A stretch of 64,000 nt of DNA from Nocardia amamiensis (GTDB lineage: Bacteria; Actinomycetota; Actinomycetes; Mycobacteriales; Mycobacteriaceae). Position 1 is the stretch's first letter. Every line of letters starts with the position of its first letter. Made by a program: the position numbers and the translations under genes. The notes below the pieces were generated by a model. It was given only the letters and a program-made list of their open reading frames with translations. It made no database searches and was not told the origin of the DNA. Shown here piece by piece: positions 53,452 through 60,894 of the stretch. The stretch lies in NCBI RefSeq assembly GCF_015477605.1, contig NZ_JADLQX010000031.1:1-64000 (forward strand). Direction: 5' to 3'.

Positions 53452-54836
53452 CCGACGACCTGTTCCCCGCGAGTGCGACCGTGGAGCGGGCGCTCGCGCT
53501 GTCGACCGCCGACGAGACGATGGTGATCGTCCGTGACGAGCACGAAGCCTCGTTGCGCTGGGCCGGGAACTCGATGACCACCAATGGGTCATCGGTATCG
53601 CGCAGCTGGGCGGTGATCTCGGTGTTCCGCGACGGGCCCACCCTCGCTCGGGTCGGTACGATCGCCTCGAGCAGCGTGGACCCCGATGACATCGCGGCGG
53701 TGGTGCGGGCTGGCGAGGAGGCCGCGCGCACCGCGGAACCGGCCAGGGACGCCATGCCACTGCTGGAACCGGACACCGTCGACGACGACTGGTCCGCCCC
53801 GGCGGCCGGCACCGGCATCGAAGTGTTCACCGATCTCGCCCACGATTTGGCCGCCGGTTTCGACAGCGCCGACCGCCTCTACGGTTTCGCCCACCACCAG
53901 ATGCACACCACATGGCTGGGTACCTCGACCGGCGTCCGCCGCCGCTTCGTCCAACCCACCGGTTCGGTGGAGATCAACGGCAAACGCGGCGCGGACGCGG
54001 ATCTGGCCAGCGCGTGGGCCGGGGTGGGGACCACCGACTTCACCGACGTCGACGTGACCGGGCTGCTCGCCGAACTGTCCCGGCGCCTGGACTGGGCCAA
54101 GCGCAAGGTCGAGTTGCCCGCGGGCCGCTACGAAACCCTGCTGCCGCCGTCCACCGTCGCCGACTTGATGATCTACCTGGCCTGGTCGATGGAAGGCCGC
54201 GGCGCGCAGGAGGGTCACACAGCGTTCGCGCGGGCGGGCGGGACCAGGGTCGGCGAGCGCCTGACCGACATTCCGCTCACGCTCTACTCGGACCCGTACG
54301 CGCCCGGCTTGGCATATCGCCCGTTCGTCGCGACCACCGCGTCATCGGAGTCGATGTCGGTCTTCGACAACGGCATGCCCGCCGAACGCGTCGACTGGCT
54401 GCGCGACGGCGTGATCTCCGCGCTGATCTACCCGCGCGCGACGGCCGCCGAGTTCGGCGTCCCCGTGACGGTGCCTGGGGAGAACCTGCTGATGACCGGA
54501 GGTTCCGACGCGAGCATCGACGAGATGATCGCCCGCACCGAGCGCGGCCTGCTGCTGACGACGCTGTGGTACATCCGCGAGGTCGATCCGGCGACGCTGC
54601 TGCTCACCGGGCTCACCCGGGACGGGGTGTACCTCGTGGAGAACGGAGAGGTCACCGCCGCGGTGAACAATTTCCGGTTCAACGAGAGCCCGCTGGATCT
54701 GCTGCGGCGGGTGAGCGAAGCGGGCGCCACCGAGACCACGCTGCCGCGCGAATGGAAGGACTGGTTCACCCGGACTGCCATGCCGCCCTTGCGGATTCCC
54801 GACTTCCACATGTCCTCGGTCAGCCAGGCGACCTGA
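53448..54836 (+). CDS. pmbA: TldE/PmbA-type partner of TldD
   Basis: The protein has 462 residues of the PmbA/TldE family: N-terminal region with SLRWAGNSMTTNGSSVSRSW, central YETLLPPSTVADLMIYLAWS and the C-terminal VPGENLLMTGGSDASIDEMI and NFRFNESPLDLLRRV. The catalytic HExxxH is absent, as expected for the TldE partner. GTG 53448 overlaps the tldD stop (GTGA), which fixes the start; the much longer open frame upstream is antisense-like. The pair forms a two-gene operon and may process a ribosomal peptide encoded elsewhere; none is adjacent. Confidence 0.93.
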   Translation: MTDDLFPASATVERALALSTADETMVIVRDEHEASLRWAGNSMTTNGSSVSRSWAVISVFRDGPTLARVGTIASSSVDPDDIAAVVRAGEEAARTAEPARDAMPLLEPDTVDDDWSAPAAGTGIEVFTDLAHDLAAGFDSADRLYGFAHHQMHTTWLGTSTGVRRRFVQPTGSVEINGKRGADADLASAWAGVGTTDFTDVDVTGLLAELSRRLDWAKRKVELPAGRYETLLPPSTVADLMIYLAWSMEGRGAQEGHTAFARAGGTRVGERLTDIPLTLYSDPYAPGLAYRPFVATTASSESMSVFDNGMPAERVDWLRDGVISALIYPRATAAEFGVPVTVPGENLLMTGGSDASIDEMIARTERGLLLTTLWYIREVDPATLLLTGLTRDGVYLVENGEVTAAVNNFRFNESPLDLLRRVSEAGATETTLPREWKDWFTRTAMPPLRIPDFHMSSVSQAT

Positions 54837-54843
54837 CACCGCT

Positions 54844-54859
54844 GCCCGGTGGTCCGGGC
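54844..54859 (+). terminator. Short hairpin after pmbA
   Basis: GCCCGG-TGGT-CCGGGC is a perfect 6-base stem with a 4-base loop, 8 bases after the pmbA stop. It is small and may be fortuitous in GC-rich DNA. Confidence 0.35.
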
Positions 54860-54927
54860 GGGACTGAGCGGCACGCGGTGTGGCGACCGGGCGATTTCCT
54901 ACGCCGCGGCGGTCGCCCGCCGCAGGG

Positions 54928-55311
54928 TCAGGCCGCGGGCGTGATCTCGATGCCGATGGTGCCGGACTTGCCGCGGCGCAGATTGCTGCCGAGGATGATC
55001 AGCGGGCCGGTGAGCCAGTACTTCCGCCGCAGCAGTTTGCGAACCCGTTCCGTGCCTTCGGCGTCCAGGATCCTGGCGGTCCCTTCGACCACCTCGCCGT
55101 GCGGCTTGCCCGTCGCACCGCAAGGCTGCAGGGTGACCGCCGGGTTGCGGCGCAGCCGCTTGACCTTCCAGCTGTCGGTCACCGTCCAGACGTACAGTTT
55201 GCCGTTCTCGGATACCGCCCACACGGCGGTGCCGACGGGAGTGCCGTCCTTGCGGAACGTCGTCAGCAGCACGTAGTCGGCCGCGGCGACAGCTGCCAGC
55301 GCATTCGTCAT
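54928..55311 (-). CDS. PPOX-class F420-dependent enzyme, paralogue 1
   Basis: The protein has 127 residues, a split beta-barrel of the pyridoxamine-phosphate-oxidase-like (PPOX/FDOR-B) group: YVLLTTFRKDGTPVGTAVWA, then KVKRLRRNPAVTLQPC and RKYWLTGPLIILG. Such actinobacterial proteins bind F420 or flavin and often reduce small molecules or store cofactor. ATG 55311 has TACGCT 7 bases upstream and no ribosome site, suggesting a leaderless mRNA. It is clearly related to the protein encoded at 58029, about 3 kb away. Confidence 0.85.
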   Translation of the reverse strand: MTNALAAVAAADYVLLTTFRKDGTPVGTAVWAVSENGKLYVWTVTDSWKVKRLRRNPAVTLQPCGATGKPHGEVVEGTARILDAEGTERVRKLLRRKYWLTGPLIILGSNLRRGKSGTIGIEITPAA

Positions 55312-55412
55312 GCGAGCCAGCGTATCCGCCGATCACGTGCTTCGGCGCGTCCAGTGGCACGCTGTTCTCCGTCGCGCCTGCCAGAACCCGGGGCCGATTC
55401 GAGCAAACGGAC

Positions 55413-56009
55413 CTATGGCTGGGGCATTGACGAGTGGGTACCGCTCAGGCCAGCCTGGCCCTGGTCCGACATCCGGTACTCCCCCGACTCCAGCCGCGCC
55501 AGCACCCCGCCGGTCCACCCCGATAGGTTCTCGAAGACGCCGCTCCACAACTCCAGCAGATCCGTGGCGTGCGGCGCCTCGTATCGCCCGGGGAAGTTCG
55601 GGATCATGGCGAGCAGGCTGGTGCGCACTTCCTCACTGCGGCGGCGCTGTTCGCGCAATTTCTCGATCACGTGCGCTCTGGGCAGCGCGTCCATGAAGGC
55701 TATGGCCGCGCCCAGTTCCTCCATGTCGACGCTGACCAGCGCTTCGTCCATGAGCCTGCGGAACTCGGCCTCGCCCGCCTCGGTCATCCGGAACAGCGTG
55801 CGACCGGGACCTTGCTGGCTGTCCTCGGTGCCGAACGCGCTCAGCTTGCCCTCCTGGGTGAGCTGTTTGAGCGCGTGATAGATCGAGCCGGGTTTCACGT
55901 TCGTCCACGTCTCGGCGCGCCATGACAGCAACTCCCGCCGCACGGCATAGCCGTGGGTGGGCTGACGCAGGCGCATCACGCCCAGCACCAATAGGCGCAC
56001 GGCCGACAT
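55413..56009 (-). CDS. PadR-family repressor
   Basis: The protein has 198 residues. The winged helix reads LLVLGVMRLRQPTHGYAVRR, then NVKPGSIYHALKQLTQEGKL and a wing at GPGRTLFRMTEAGEAEF. A C-terminal Vir-like helical dimerisation domain follows (FMDALPRAHVIEKLREQRRR). ATG 56009 has GGAAGGAG 6 bases upstream, which fixes the start. Two TAGTCAA..TTGACTA palindromes lie in the gap to the divergent VOC gene, so it probably represses itself and that gene. The inducer is unknown, perhaps a phenolic or drug. Confidence 0.92.
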   Translation of the reverse strand: MSAVRLLVLGVMRLRQPTHGYAVRRELLSWRAETWTNVKPGSIYHALKQLTQEGKLSAFGTEDSQQGPGRTLFRMTEAGEAEFRRLMDEALVSVDMEELGAAIAFMDALPRAHVIEKLREQRRRSEEVRTSLLAMIPNFPGRYEAPHATDLLELWSGVFENLSGWTGGVLARLESGEYRMSDQGQAGLSGTHSSMPQP

Positions 56010-56041
56010 GGCGAACTCCTTCCGCTCGGACCTCGCCATAG

Positions 56042-56057
56042 TAGTCAAGTTTGACTT
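56042..56057. promoter_or_regulatory. PadR operator, site 1
   Basis: TAGTCAA-GT-TTGACTT: 6 bases of each arm are perfect and the outermost base is mismatched. It lies 32 bases upstream of the PadR start and matches site 2 in all but four positions. Confidence 0.75.
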
Positions 56058-56084
56058 CTCGTCGAGCATGCCCCTACGCTCAGC

Positions 56085-56100
56085 TAGTCAAAATTGACTA
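56085..56100. promoter_or_regulatory. PadR operator, site 2
   Basis: TAGTCAA-AA-TTGACTA is a perfect 7-2-7 palindrome, 24 bases before the VOC ATG. The two sites are 43 bases apart centre to centre, about four helical turns. Confidence 0.8.
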
Positions 56101-56123
56101 CTACGGGTATTTCGGGAGGATTC

Positions 56124-56837
56124 ATGTCCGACACGGCGGTACCGCAGCTCTGGACCGGTGACCTGGCGGGCACGCTGGATTTCTATAAAACGCTCGGCTA
56201 CGTGGTGACCCACGAGCAGACCCGCCCCTACATCTACGGCGCCGTAGAAGACCATGGCTGCGCCCTGCATTTCGTGACCGCCCCAACGGGCGACATACCC
56301 GCCGAGCGCGCCGCATGCCTGGTGATGGTCGACGACGTCGCGACCAGGCATCAAGCGTTCACCACGGCACTGCGTGCCCGCTACGGCAAGGTTCCCGCGA
56401 AAGGTCTCCCGCGGATCACCCGATTCCGGCCGGGGCAGAGCCGGTTCACGGTCGTGGACCCGGCGGGCAACCAGGTGATCTACATCCAGCGCGACGAACC
56501 CATGAAACTCGAGTACGGCGGGTCGAAGGCGTTGAACGGCTTGGCCAAGGTGCTGGACAACGCCCGCATCCTCCGCGATTTCAAGAACGACGACAAGGCG
56601 GCATTCCGAGTGCTCGAAGTCGGTCTCGGACGATTTCGGCTCGAGGCACCACGGCTGGATGTGGCCCGGGCGCTGGCGGCGCTCACCGAACTTGCCGTCG
56701 CCGCTGACGACCCCGGTCGCGCGGCACAGTTCCGCACCGAGCTACGCGCGATGGAGTTGTCCGACACGGAACGAGCCGCGGTCGGGGGCGAGCTACGCGC
56801 ATCCGACGACCTCGCCGCCTGGCTGTCCGAAACATAG
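56124..56837 (+). CDS. VOC-superfamily protein (glyoxalase/bleomycin-resistance fold) with C-terminal extension
   Basis: The protein has 237 residues. The first ~120 form a VOC domain: VPQLWTGDLAGTLDFYKTLG, HFVTAPTGDIPAERAACLVM and FTVVDPAGNQVIYIQRDEP, the layout of bleomycin-binding or resistance proteins. The second ~110 are an alpha-helical extension (GLAKVLDNARILRDFKNDDK, then LDVARALAALTELAVAADD) resembling a helical-repeat hairpin. ATG 56124 has GGGAGGA upstream. It faces the PadR gene with two operators between, so it is probably induced by a compound sensed by PadR. Ligand unknown. Confidence 0.87.
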   Translation: MSDTAVPQLWTGDLAGTLDFYKTLGYVVTHEQTRPYIYGAVEDHGCALHFVTAPTGDIPAERAACLVMVDDVATRHQAFTTALRARYGKVPAKGLPRITRFRPGQSRFTVVDPAGNQVIYIQRDEPMKLEYGGSKALNGLAKVLDNARILRDFKNDDKAAFRVLEVGLGRFRLEAPRLDVARALAALTELAVAADDPGRAAQFRTELRAMELSDTERAAVGGELRASDDLAAWLSET

Positions 56838-56895
56838 TCGGCAAAACCATGTTCGACACTCGACGCGACGCCGGATGCTCGTCGCCCCATGGCGG

Positions 56896-57663
56896 TCACG
56901 CGGCAGCGGTCAGCACCTCAGGCCCCTCGGACGTAATCGCGACAGTGTGTTCGGAGTGCGCGGTGCGTGAACCGTCCGCCGAGCGAATGGTCCAGCCGTC
57001 AGGGTCGGTGACTATGCGGTCGGTCGTGCGCGCGAACCAGGGTTCGATCGCGATGGTGAGTCCAGGACGCAAGCGGTAGCCACGTCCCGGACGGCCGGTG
57101 TTGGGCACATGCGGGTCCTCGTGCATGGTGCGACCCAGGCCGTGGCCGCCGAACTCGGTGTTCACCGGATAGCCGTAGTCGCGCGCCACCGCGGCGACGG
57201 CGGCCGAGACGTCACCGATGTGGTTGCCCGGCACGGCGACCGCGATCGCCGCCGCGAGCGCCTCCTCGGTGGCGCGGACCAACCGCACGTCCTCGGGCGC
57301 GGCGGTGCCGACCACGACGGTGGTCGCCGAATCCGCCACCCACCCGTCGATCCCGACGGCGAGATCCATGCTCAGCACGTCACCGTCACGCAGGACGTAG
57401 TCGAACGGAAGACCATGCAGCACAGCATCGTTCACCGACAGGCACACGGTATTGCGGAACGGCCCGCGCCCGAACGACGGTGCGTAGTCCCAGTAGCAGG
57501 ACTGCGCTCCGCGCACGCGAATGCGCTCCCGGACATAAGCCTCCAGCTCGAGCAGGTTCACCCCGACCCGCGCGCGTTCGCGCAATCCGGCCAGCACATC
57601 GGCGACGAAGCGCCCCGCCACTCGCATCCGCGCGATCTCTGCGGGGCTCTTCAACTCGACCAT
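56896..57663 (-). CDS. map: Type I methionine aminopeptidase
   Basis: The protein has 255 residues and all expected active-site elements: His in DAVLHGLPFDY, the metal-binding Asp pair in VGIDGWVADSATT, His in TMHEDPHVPN, Glu in LTIAIEPWF and Glu in AHSEHTVAIT. It removes the initiator Met from nascent proteins. Actinobacteria usually have more than one map, and this is probably not the one beside secY/adk/infA. Start ATG 57663 follows GGAGGA; ATG 57666 and a frame to 57696 are also open. It is divergent from an XRE regulator with three palindromes in between. Confidence 0.95.
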   Translation of the reverse strand: MVELKSPAEIARMRVAGRFVADVLAGLRERARVGVNLLELEAYVRERIRVRGAQSCYWDYAPSFGRGPFRNTVCLSVNDAVLHGLPFDYVLRDGDVLSMDLAVGIDGWVADSATTVVVGTAAPEDVRLVRATEEALAAAIAVAVPGNHIGDVSAAVAAVARDYGYPVNTEFGGHGLGRTMHEDPHVPNTGRPGRGYRLRPGLTIAIEPWFARTTDRIVTDPDGWTIRSADGSRTAHSEHTVAITSEGPEVLTAAA

Positions 57664-57680
57664 CATTCCTCCACTGAGCC

Positions 57681-57694
57681 GGTATTTTAATACC
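57681..57694. promoter_or_regulatory. XRE operator, site 1 (map side)
   Basis: GGTATT-TT-AATACC, a 6-2-6 inverted repeat 17 bases upstream of the map start. Confidence 0.75.
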
Positions 57695-57708
57695 ACGGTA
57701 GCCGCATC

Positions 57709-57722
57709 GGTATTTAAATACC
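57709..57722. promoter_or_regulatory. XRE operator, site 2 (central)
   Basis: GGTATTTAAATACC, a perfect 14-base palindrome, centred 28 bases from site 1. Confidence 0.8.
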
Positions 57723-57737
57723 AGCCAGGTCGCTTGC

Positions 57738-57751
57738 GGTATTTAAATACC
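57738..57751. promoter_or_regulatory. XRE operator, site 3 (regulator side) with leaderless promoter
   Basis: GGTATTTAAATACC again, identical to site 2 and centred 29 bases from it. TAGCCT (57757-57762) follows and lies 6 bases before ATG 57769, fitting a leaderless -10 box, so site 3 covers the -35 region of the regulator gene. Confidence 0.8.
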
Positions 57752-57768
57752 GGCCGTAGCCTGGGCGC

Positions 57769-58032
57769 ATGGTCCGTCTTCCGCTGACTCCCGCGCAGAT
57801 CGACGCGGGCCGCCGCCTCGGCGCCGCCCTGCGCAGCGCGCGCGCCGACCGCGATCTCGCCGAGGTCGCCCGGGCAGCGGGAATTTCACCGGAGACACTG
57901 CGCAAGATCGAAACCGGCCGACTCCCCTCCCCCGCCTTCGGCACAGTCGTGTCGCTCAGCCAGGTGCTCGCGCTCCCGCTCGACGACCTGGCGGATATCT
58001 GGCGCTCGGCGGGACTGGCCGAATCGGCCTAG
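57769..58032 (+). CDS. XRE-family helix-turn-helix regulator
   Basis: The protein has 87 residues, essentially a single Cro/C1-type HTH domain: LGAALRSARADRDLAEVARA, then AGISPETLRKIETGRLPSPA and FGTVVSLSQVLALPLDDLAD. There is no ligand or peptidase domain. It is divergent from map with three 14-base palindromes in the gap, so it probably controls both. Its stop TAG lies inside CTAG and shares bases with the stop of the convergent PPOX gene (4-base overlap of the coding regions). Confidence 0.88.
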   Translation: MVRLPLTPAQIDAGRRLGAALRSARADRDLAEVARAAGISPETLRKIETGRLPSPAFGTVVSLSQVLALPLDDLADIWRSAGLAESA

Positions 58033-58415
58033 GTCAGCTTCTTCGGATCGATCGCGATGCCGACGGACGCGTCCGCGCCGCGCAGCAGCTTGTGCCCGCG
58101 AATGGCGAGCTTGCCGATGACTCCGTACTTGTCCGCGACCACGTCGCGCACCCGCTGTGTGCCGTCCGCGTCGAGGATCCGGGCGCTGCCCGCCAAGACC
58201 TCCTCCGACTTCGGGCGACCGCGCCCGTCGCAGACCTGCAGCGTGACGTCCGGATTGCGACGGATCCGCTTGACCTTCCACGTCGCCGGACTGGTCCAGA
58301 CGACGATCCGGTCACCGTCCGGCGCCACCCAGACGGGCGTGCCGACCGGCGTCCCGTCCTTCTTGAAAGTGGTCAGCAGGACGAACTTGCTCTGACTCAT
58401 CTCGTTCCACGTCAT
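58029..58415 (-). CDS. PPOX-class F420-dependent enzyme, paralogue 2
   Basis: The protein has 128 residues from ATG 58415 (ATG 58400 is an alternative; 58415 aligns best with paralogue 1). Motifs: FVLLTTFKKDGTPVGTPVWV, KVKRIRRNPDVTLQVCDGRG and DKYGVIGKLAIRGHKLL. It belongs to the same split-barrel PPOX/FDOR group as the gene at 54928 and shares much of its sequence, so the two arose by duplication. It is convergent with the XRE regulator, with overlapping stop codons. Substrate unknown. Confidence 0.85.
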   Translation of the reverse strand: MTWNEMSQSKFVLLTTFKKDGTPVGTPVWVAPDGDRIVVWTSPATWKVKRIRRNPDVTLQVCDGRGRPKSEEVLAGSARILDADGTQRVRDVVADKYGVIGKLAIRGHKLLRGADASVGIAIDPKKLT

Positions 58416-58559
58416 ATCCCATAACGGTAGGCCCGCCGGCGAGCGGGGACATCCGACCGCGGAACGGTTCGTCACTACGCGTCCGGACGTAGGAATGCTC
58501 CGCCACGCTCGGTGCGCGGCGGCGGCGCGATCGAGCCGCGCCGTCGCCGAGTCCGACCG

Positions 58560-59726
58560 TCATCCGCGATAGCGGCGGAAGAACGCGCGCACGTCCGCCA
58601 GGAAAAGTTCCGGTTGTTCGGCAGCGGCGAAGTGCCCGCCCTCGGCGTATTCGGTGAAGTGCTCGATGTGGCCGTCCGGGTTCATCACCCGGTGCATCAG
58701 CGGATGCGTGTTGAACACCGCCCAACCCTGCGGAACGCCCGAAGGCGCGACCCAGTCCATCCCGGAATGCGCGGCCTCCCAGAGGAATTGAGCAGCGGAG
58801 GCGCCACTGCGGGTGAACCAGTAGATGCTGATGTTGGTCAGCAGCAGGTCACGATCGACCGCCGCGCCCTCCGGACGCGCCGGATCGGTCCACACCTGGA
58901 ACTTCTCCGCGATCCAGCCGAGCTGCGCGATCGGCGAATCGGTGAGCGCGGCGGCGACCGCGTTCGGCTGGGTGTTCTGCAACACCAGGTATCCCTTCTG
59001 CTGCGCCCACTTCCCCTGCGCGGCTTCGATTCCCGCCAGTTCGTCAACAGTGAGTCCGCCGGGCATCGGAAGCTGCTCGCCCACCAGCCCCAGCATGCCT
59101 TGATCACTGTTGACGTGCGTCGCGATGACCCGCTCCGGATACAGCGCGGCCAATCGTCCGGTGACTCCGGCCCCGACATCGCCGCCCTGCGCCACGAACT
59201 TCTCGTAGCCGAGCCTGCTCATCAACTCCGCGAAAGCCTCTGTCGTGCGCGCCAGCTCCCAGCCCGTCGAAGCCACCGGCGTGGAGAACCCGAATCCGGG
59301 CAGCGACGGTATCACCACATGAAACGCGTCCGCCGGATCGCCGCCGTGCGACCGCGGATCGGTCAGCGGCCCGATCAGCTCCAGGAACTCCACCACCGAC
59401 CCCGGGTAGCCGTGGGTGATCAACAGCGGAATCGCCTGCGGCTCCGGCGAGCGGACATGGAAGAAGTGGAAGGTCTGCCCGTCGATCTCGGTGGTGAACT
59501 GGTCGTAAGCGTTCAGCCGCGCCTCCTGCGCCCGCCAGTCGAAGTCGTCACGCCAGTACTCCGCCAGCTCCCGCAGGTATCGCGGCGCGATTCCGCGCTC
59601 CCAGTCCCCCTCGGTACCGGGCACCACGTGCGGAAGGCGCGCTCGGGTCAGTCGCTGCCGCAAGTCATCGAGCTCGCTCTGCGAGATGTCGATACGGAAG
59701 GGGCGGATCTGTGTCGTGTTGGTCAT
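58560..59726 (-). CDS. Epoxide hydrolase (alpha/beta hydrolase with EHN domain)
   Basis: The protein has 388 residues. The N-terminal EHN domain (RPFRIDISQSELDDLRQRLT, RLPHVVPGTEGDWERGIAP) precedes the hydrolase core with the oxyanion motif HGYPGSVVEF, the nucleophile Asp in AQGGDVGAGV, lid tyrosines and the catalytic His in YAEGGHFAAAEQPELF. It hydrolyses epoxides to diols, or esters. ATG 59726 comes 5 bases after the stop of the small ORF upstream, so it may be the last gene of the unknown-gene operon. An epoxide-forming StyA-like enzyme is also in the window but 55 kb away. Confidence 0.9.
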   Translation of the reverse strand: MTNTTQIRPFRIDISQSELDDLRQRLTRARLPHVVPGTEGDWERGIAPRYLRELAEYWRDDFDWRAQEARLNAYDQFTTEIDGQTFHFFHVRSPEPQAIPLLITHGYPGSVVEFLELIGPLTDPRSHGGDPADAFHVVIPSLPGFGFSTPVASTGWELARTTEAFAELMSRLGYEKFVAQGGDVGAGVTGRLAALYPERVIATHVNSDQGMLGLVGEQLPMPGGLTVDELAGIEAAQGKWAQQKGYLVLQNTQPNAVAAALTDSPIAQLGWIAEKFQVWTDPARPEGAAVDRDLLLTNISIYWFTRSGASAAQFLWEAAHSGMDWVAPSGVPQGWAVFNTHPLMHRVMNPDGHIEHFTEYAEGGHFAAAEQPELFLADVRAFFRRYRG

Positions 59727-59731
59727 GGGAA

Positions 59732-60001
59732 CTACTCTGTCGACCATTGCGGAAGAGTTTGTTCCGCAATACGCAATTCGTTTTCATCGGGCAACCGGCC
59801 CGAGCCCGCCACCGGATCCCATCGATGAGCTGCTGTAGGCGCTCCGTCGGTTCCGGCAGCGACGTCATCGGAGAACTGCAGGCGCACCTTGCCGTAGGTC
59901 TCGATCGGCCGATACTTGTTCTGTCGCCGTTCGTAGGCCCGCGTCGTCCCAGCATCGCTCGAGCACGCCGCGGGTACCGGTCCTGTTGCTGGGCGACTCA
60001 A
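59732..60001 (-). CDS. Possible 89-residue protein, unknown
   Basis: The TTG at 60001 overlaps the TGA of the upstream gene (TTGA), and the frame ends 5 bases before the epoxide hydrolase start, filling the gap exactly. That fit is the main support. The product (TRAYERRQNKYRPIETYGKV, later DENELRIAEQTLPQWSTE) has ordinary amino-acid composition and no Cys pairs, signal or membrane segment. No family is recognised. A second minus-strand frame in the same bases also looks partly protein-like, so a frameshift or a non-coding gap cannot be excluded. Confidence 0.45.
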   Translation of the reverse strand: MSRPATGPVPAACSSDAGTTRAYERRQNKYRPIETYGKVRLQFSDDVAAGTDGAPTAAHRWDPVAGSGRLPDENELRIAEQTLPQWSTE

Positions 60002-60894
60002 TTGGGTGGAAGAAGTGCGATTCCGAGCGCCCCTACGACGGGTCTCTCCTGCGCGGGGTTCGTGTCGACCACCAGCACTTCGACGGTGCCAACAGTTCCA
60101 GTCGGCAGGCCATCGGACATTTCGACCATGACCTGTAGCTCTATCTCGCCGCGGCCATCGAGTTCGAACCGCTTCGCTACGACCTGTCCGGCTTCGCTGA
60201 TGGGGGATCCGTCGTGGTTGAGCAGCCGCAGCGTTGGGTGGGCGTCGGCGTTCTCGAATCCCAAGCTACCGGCGACCACCGCGCCGTGGTGGCCCTCGGC
60301 AGCGGCGACCTGCAGCTCGAGCTCAGCGTCATGGGGTAATGGGTTCGCGAGTTTGAACGGCACCAGCGCTGGCACGTTCGGCGCCACAGTGACGGACACA
60401 AGGTTGCGTTGGCCCCAGTGACGGTCACCGACCGGGTCGTACACGAGGCCGGCCTTGTCCTGCGGGTGCGAGACAATCGCCAACAGACAGATGTGATGAG
60501 GGGCGTCGGCAGGGATCTTTGCTGTCATCGTTGGGGTCCACGCCGTTGTGGGTACTAGGCGGTCTGGCATGACCGAAACAGTTGTCGCGCTGAAGACGTT
60601 CAGCTTCGAGAACCCCGCGGTCGGATCCGACCAGTAGACCACCACTGTGGCAATTTGTGCGCTGTTGCCACCTCCGGAGTTACGCACCCCAACGGACACG
60701 TGCAGGTCCTCACCGGGAGTGTAGGGGCTGGCCTTGATCGACTCGCACAGGTAGTAAACGACGCTGTTCGTCAGTGGCCGGTCCTCGCCGGTGTCCCAGT
60801 GGCCACCCGGGACGAGAGGCTTTGTCCAGTAAGGGATGCACAGGTACGGCCGGTTGTCGGCTGGTCCTTCCCGGTCTCGTTGGTCGCCGTTCAT
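59998..60894 (-). CDS. Unknown protein with CARDB/Ig-like beta-sandwich region
   Basis: The protein has 298 residues. Residues ~45-150 read like a CARDB or Ig-like beta-sandwich: SPYTPGEDLHVSVGVRNSGG, GNSAQIATVVVYWSDPTAGF and a later HHICLLAIVSHPQ with the usual Cys. The first 30 residues hold PYLCIPYWTKPLVPGG. The C-terminal half is a second beta-rich region (VPFKLANPLPHDAELELQVA, EIELQVMVEMSDGLPTGTVG). There is no signal peptide, so a cytoplasmic or non-classically exported structural or adhesion role is possible. ATG 60894 overlaps the stop of the 620-residue gene (ATGA). Function unknown. Confidence 0.75.
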   Translation of the reverse strand: MNGDQRDREGPADNRPYLCIPYWTKPLVPGGHWDTGEDRPLTNSVVYYLCESIKASPYTPGEDLHVSVGVRNSGGGNSAQIATVVVYWSDPTAGFSKLNVFSATTVSVMPDRLVPTTAWTPTMTAKIPADAPHHICLLAIVSHPQDKAGLVYDPVGDRHWGQRNLVSVTVAPNVPALVPFKLANPLPHDAELELQVAAAEGHHGAVVAGSLGFENADAHPTLRLLNHDGSPISEAGQVVAKRFELDGRGEIELQVMVEMSDGLPTGTVGTVEVLVVDTNPAQERPVVGALGIALLPPN

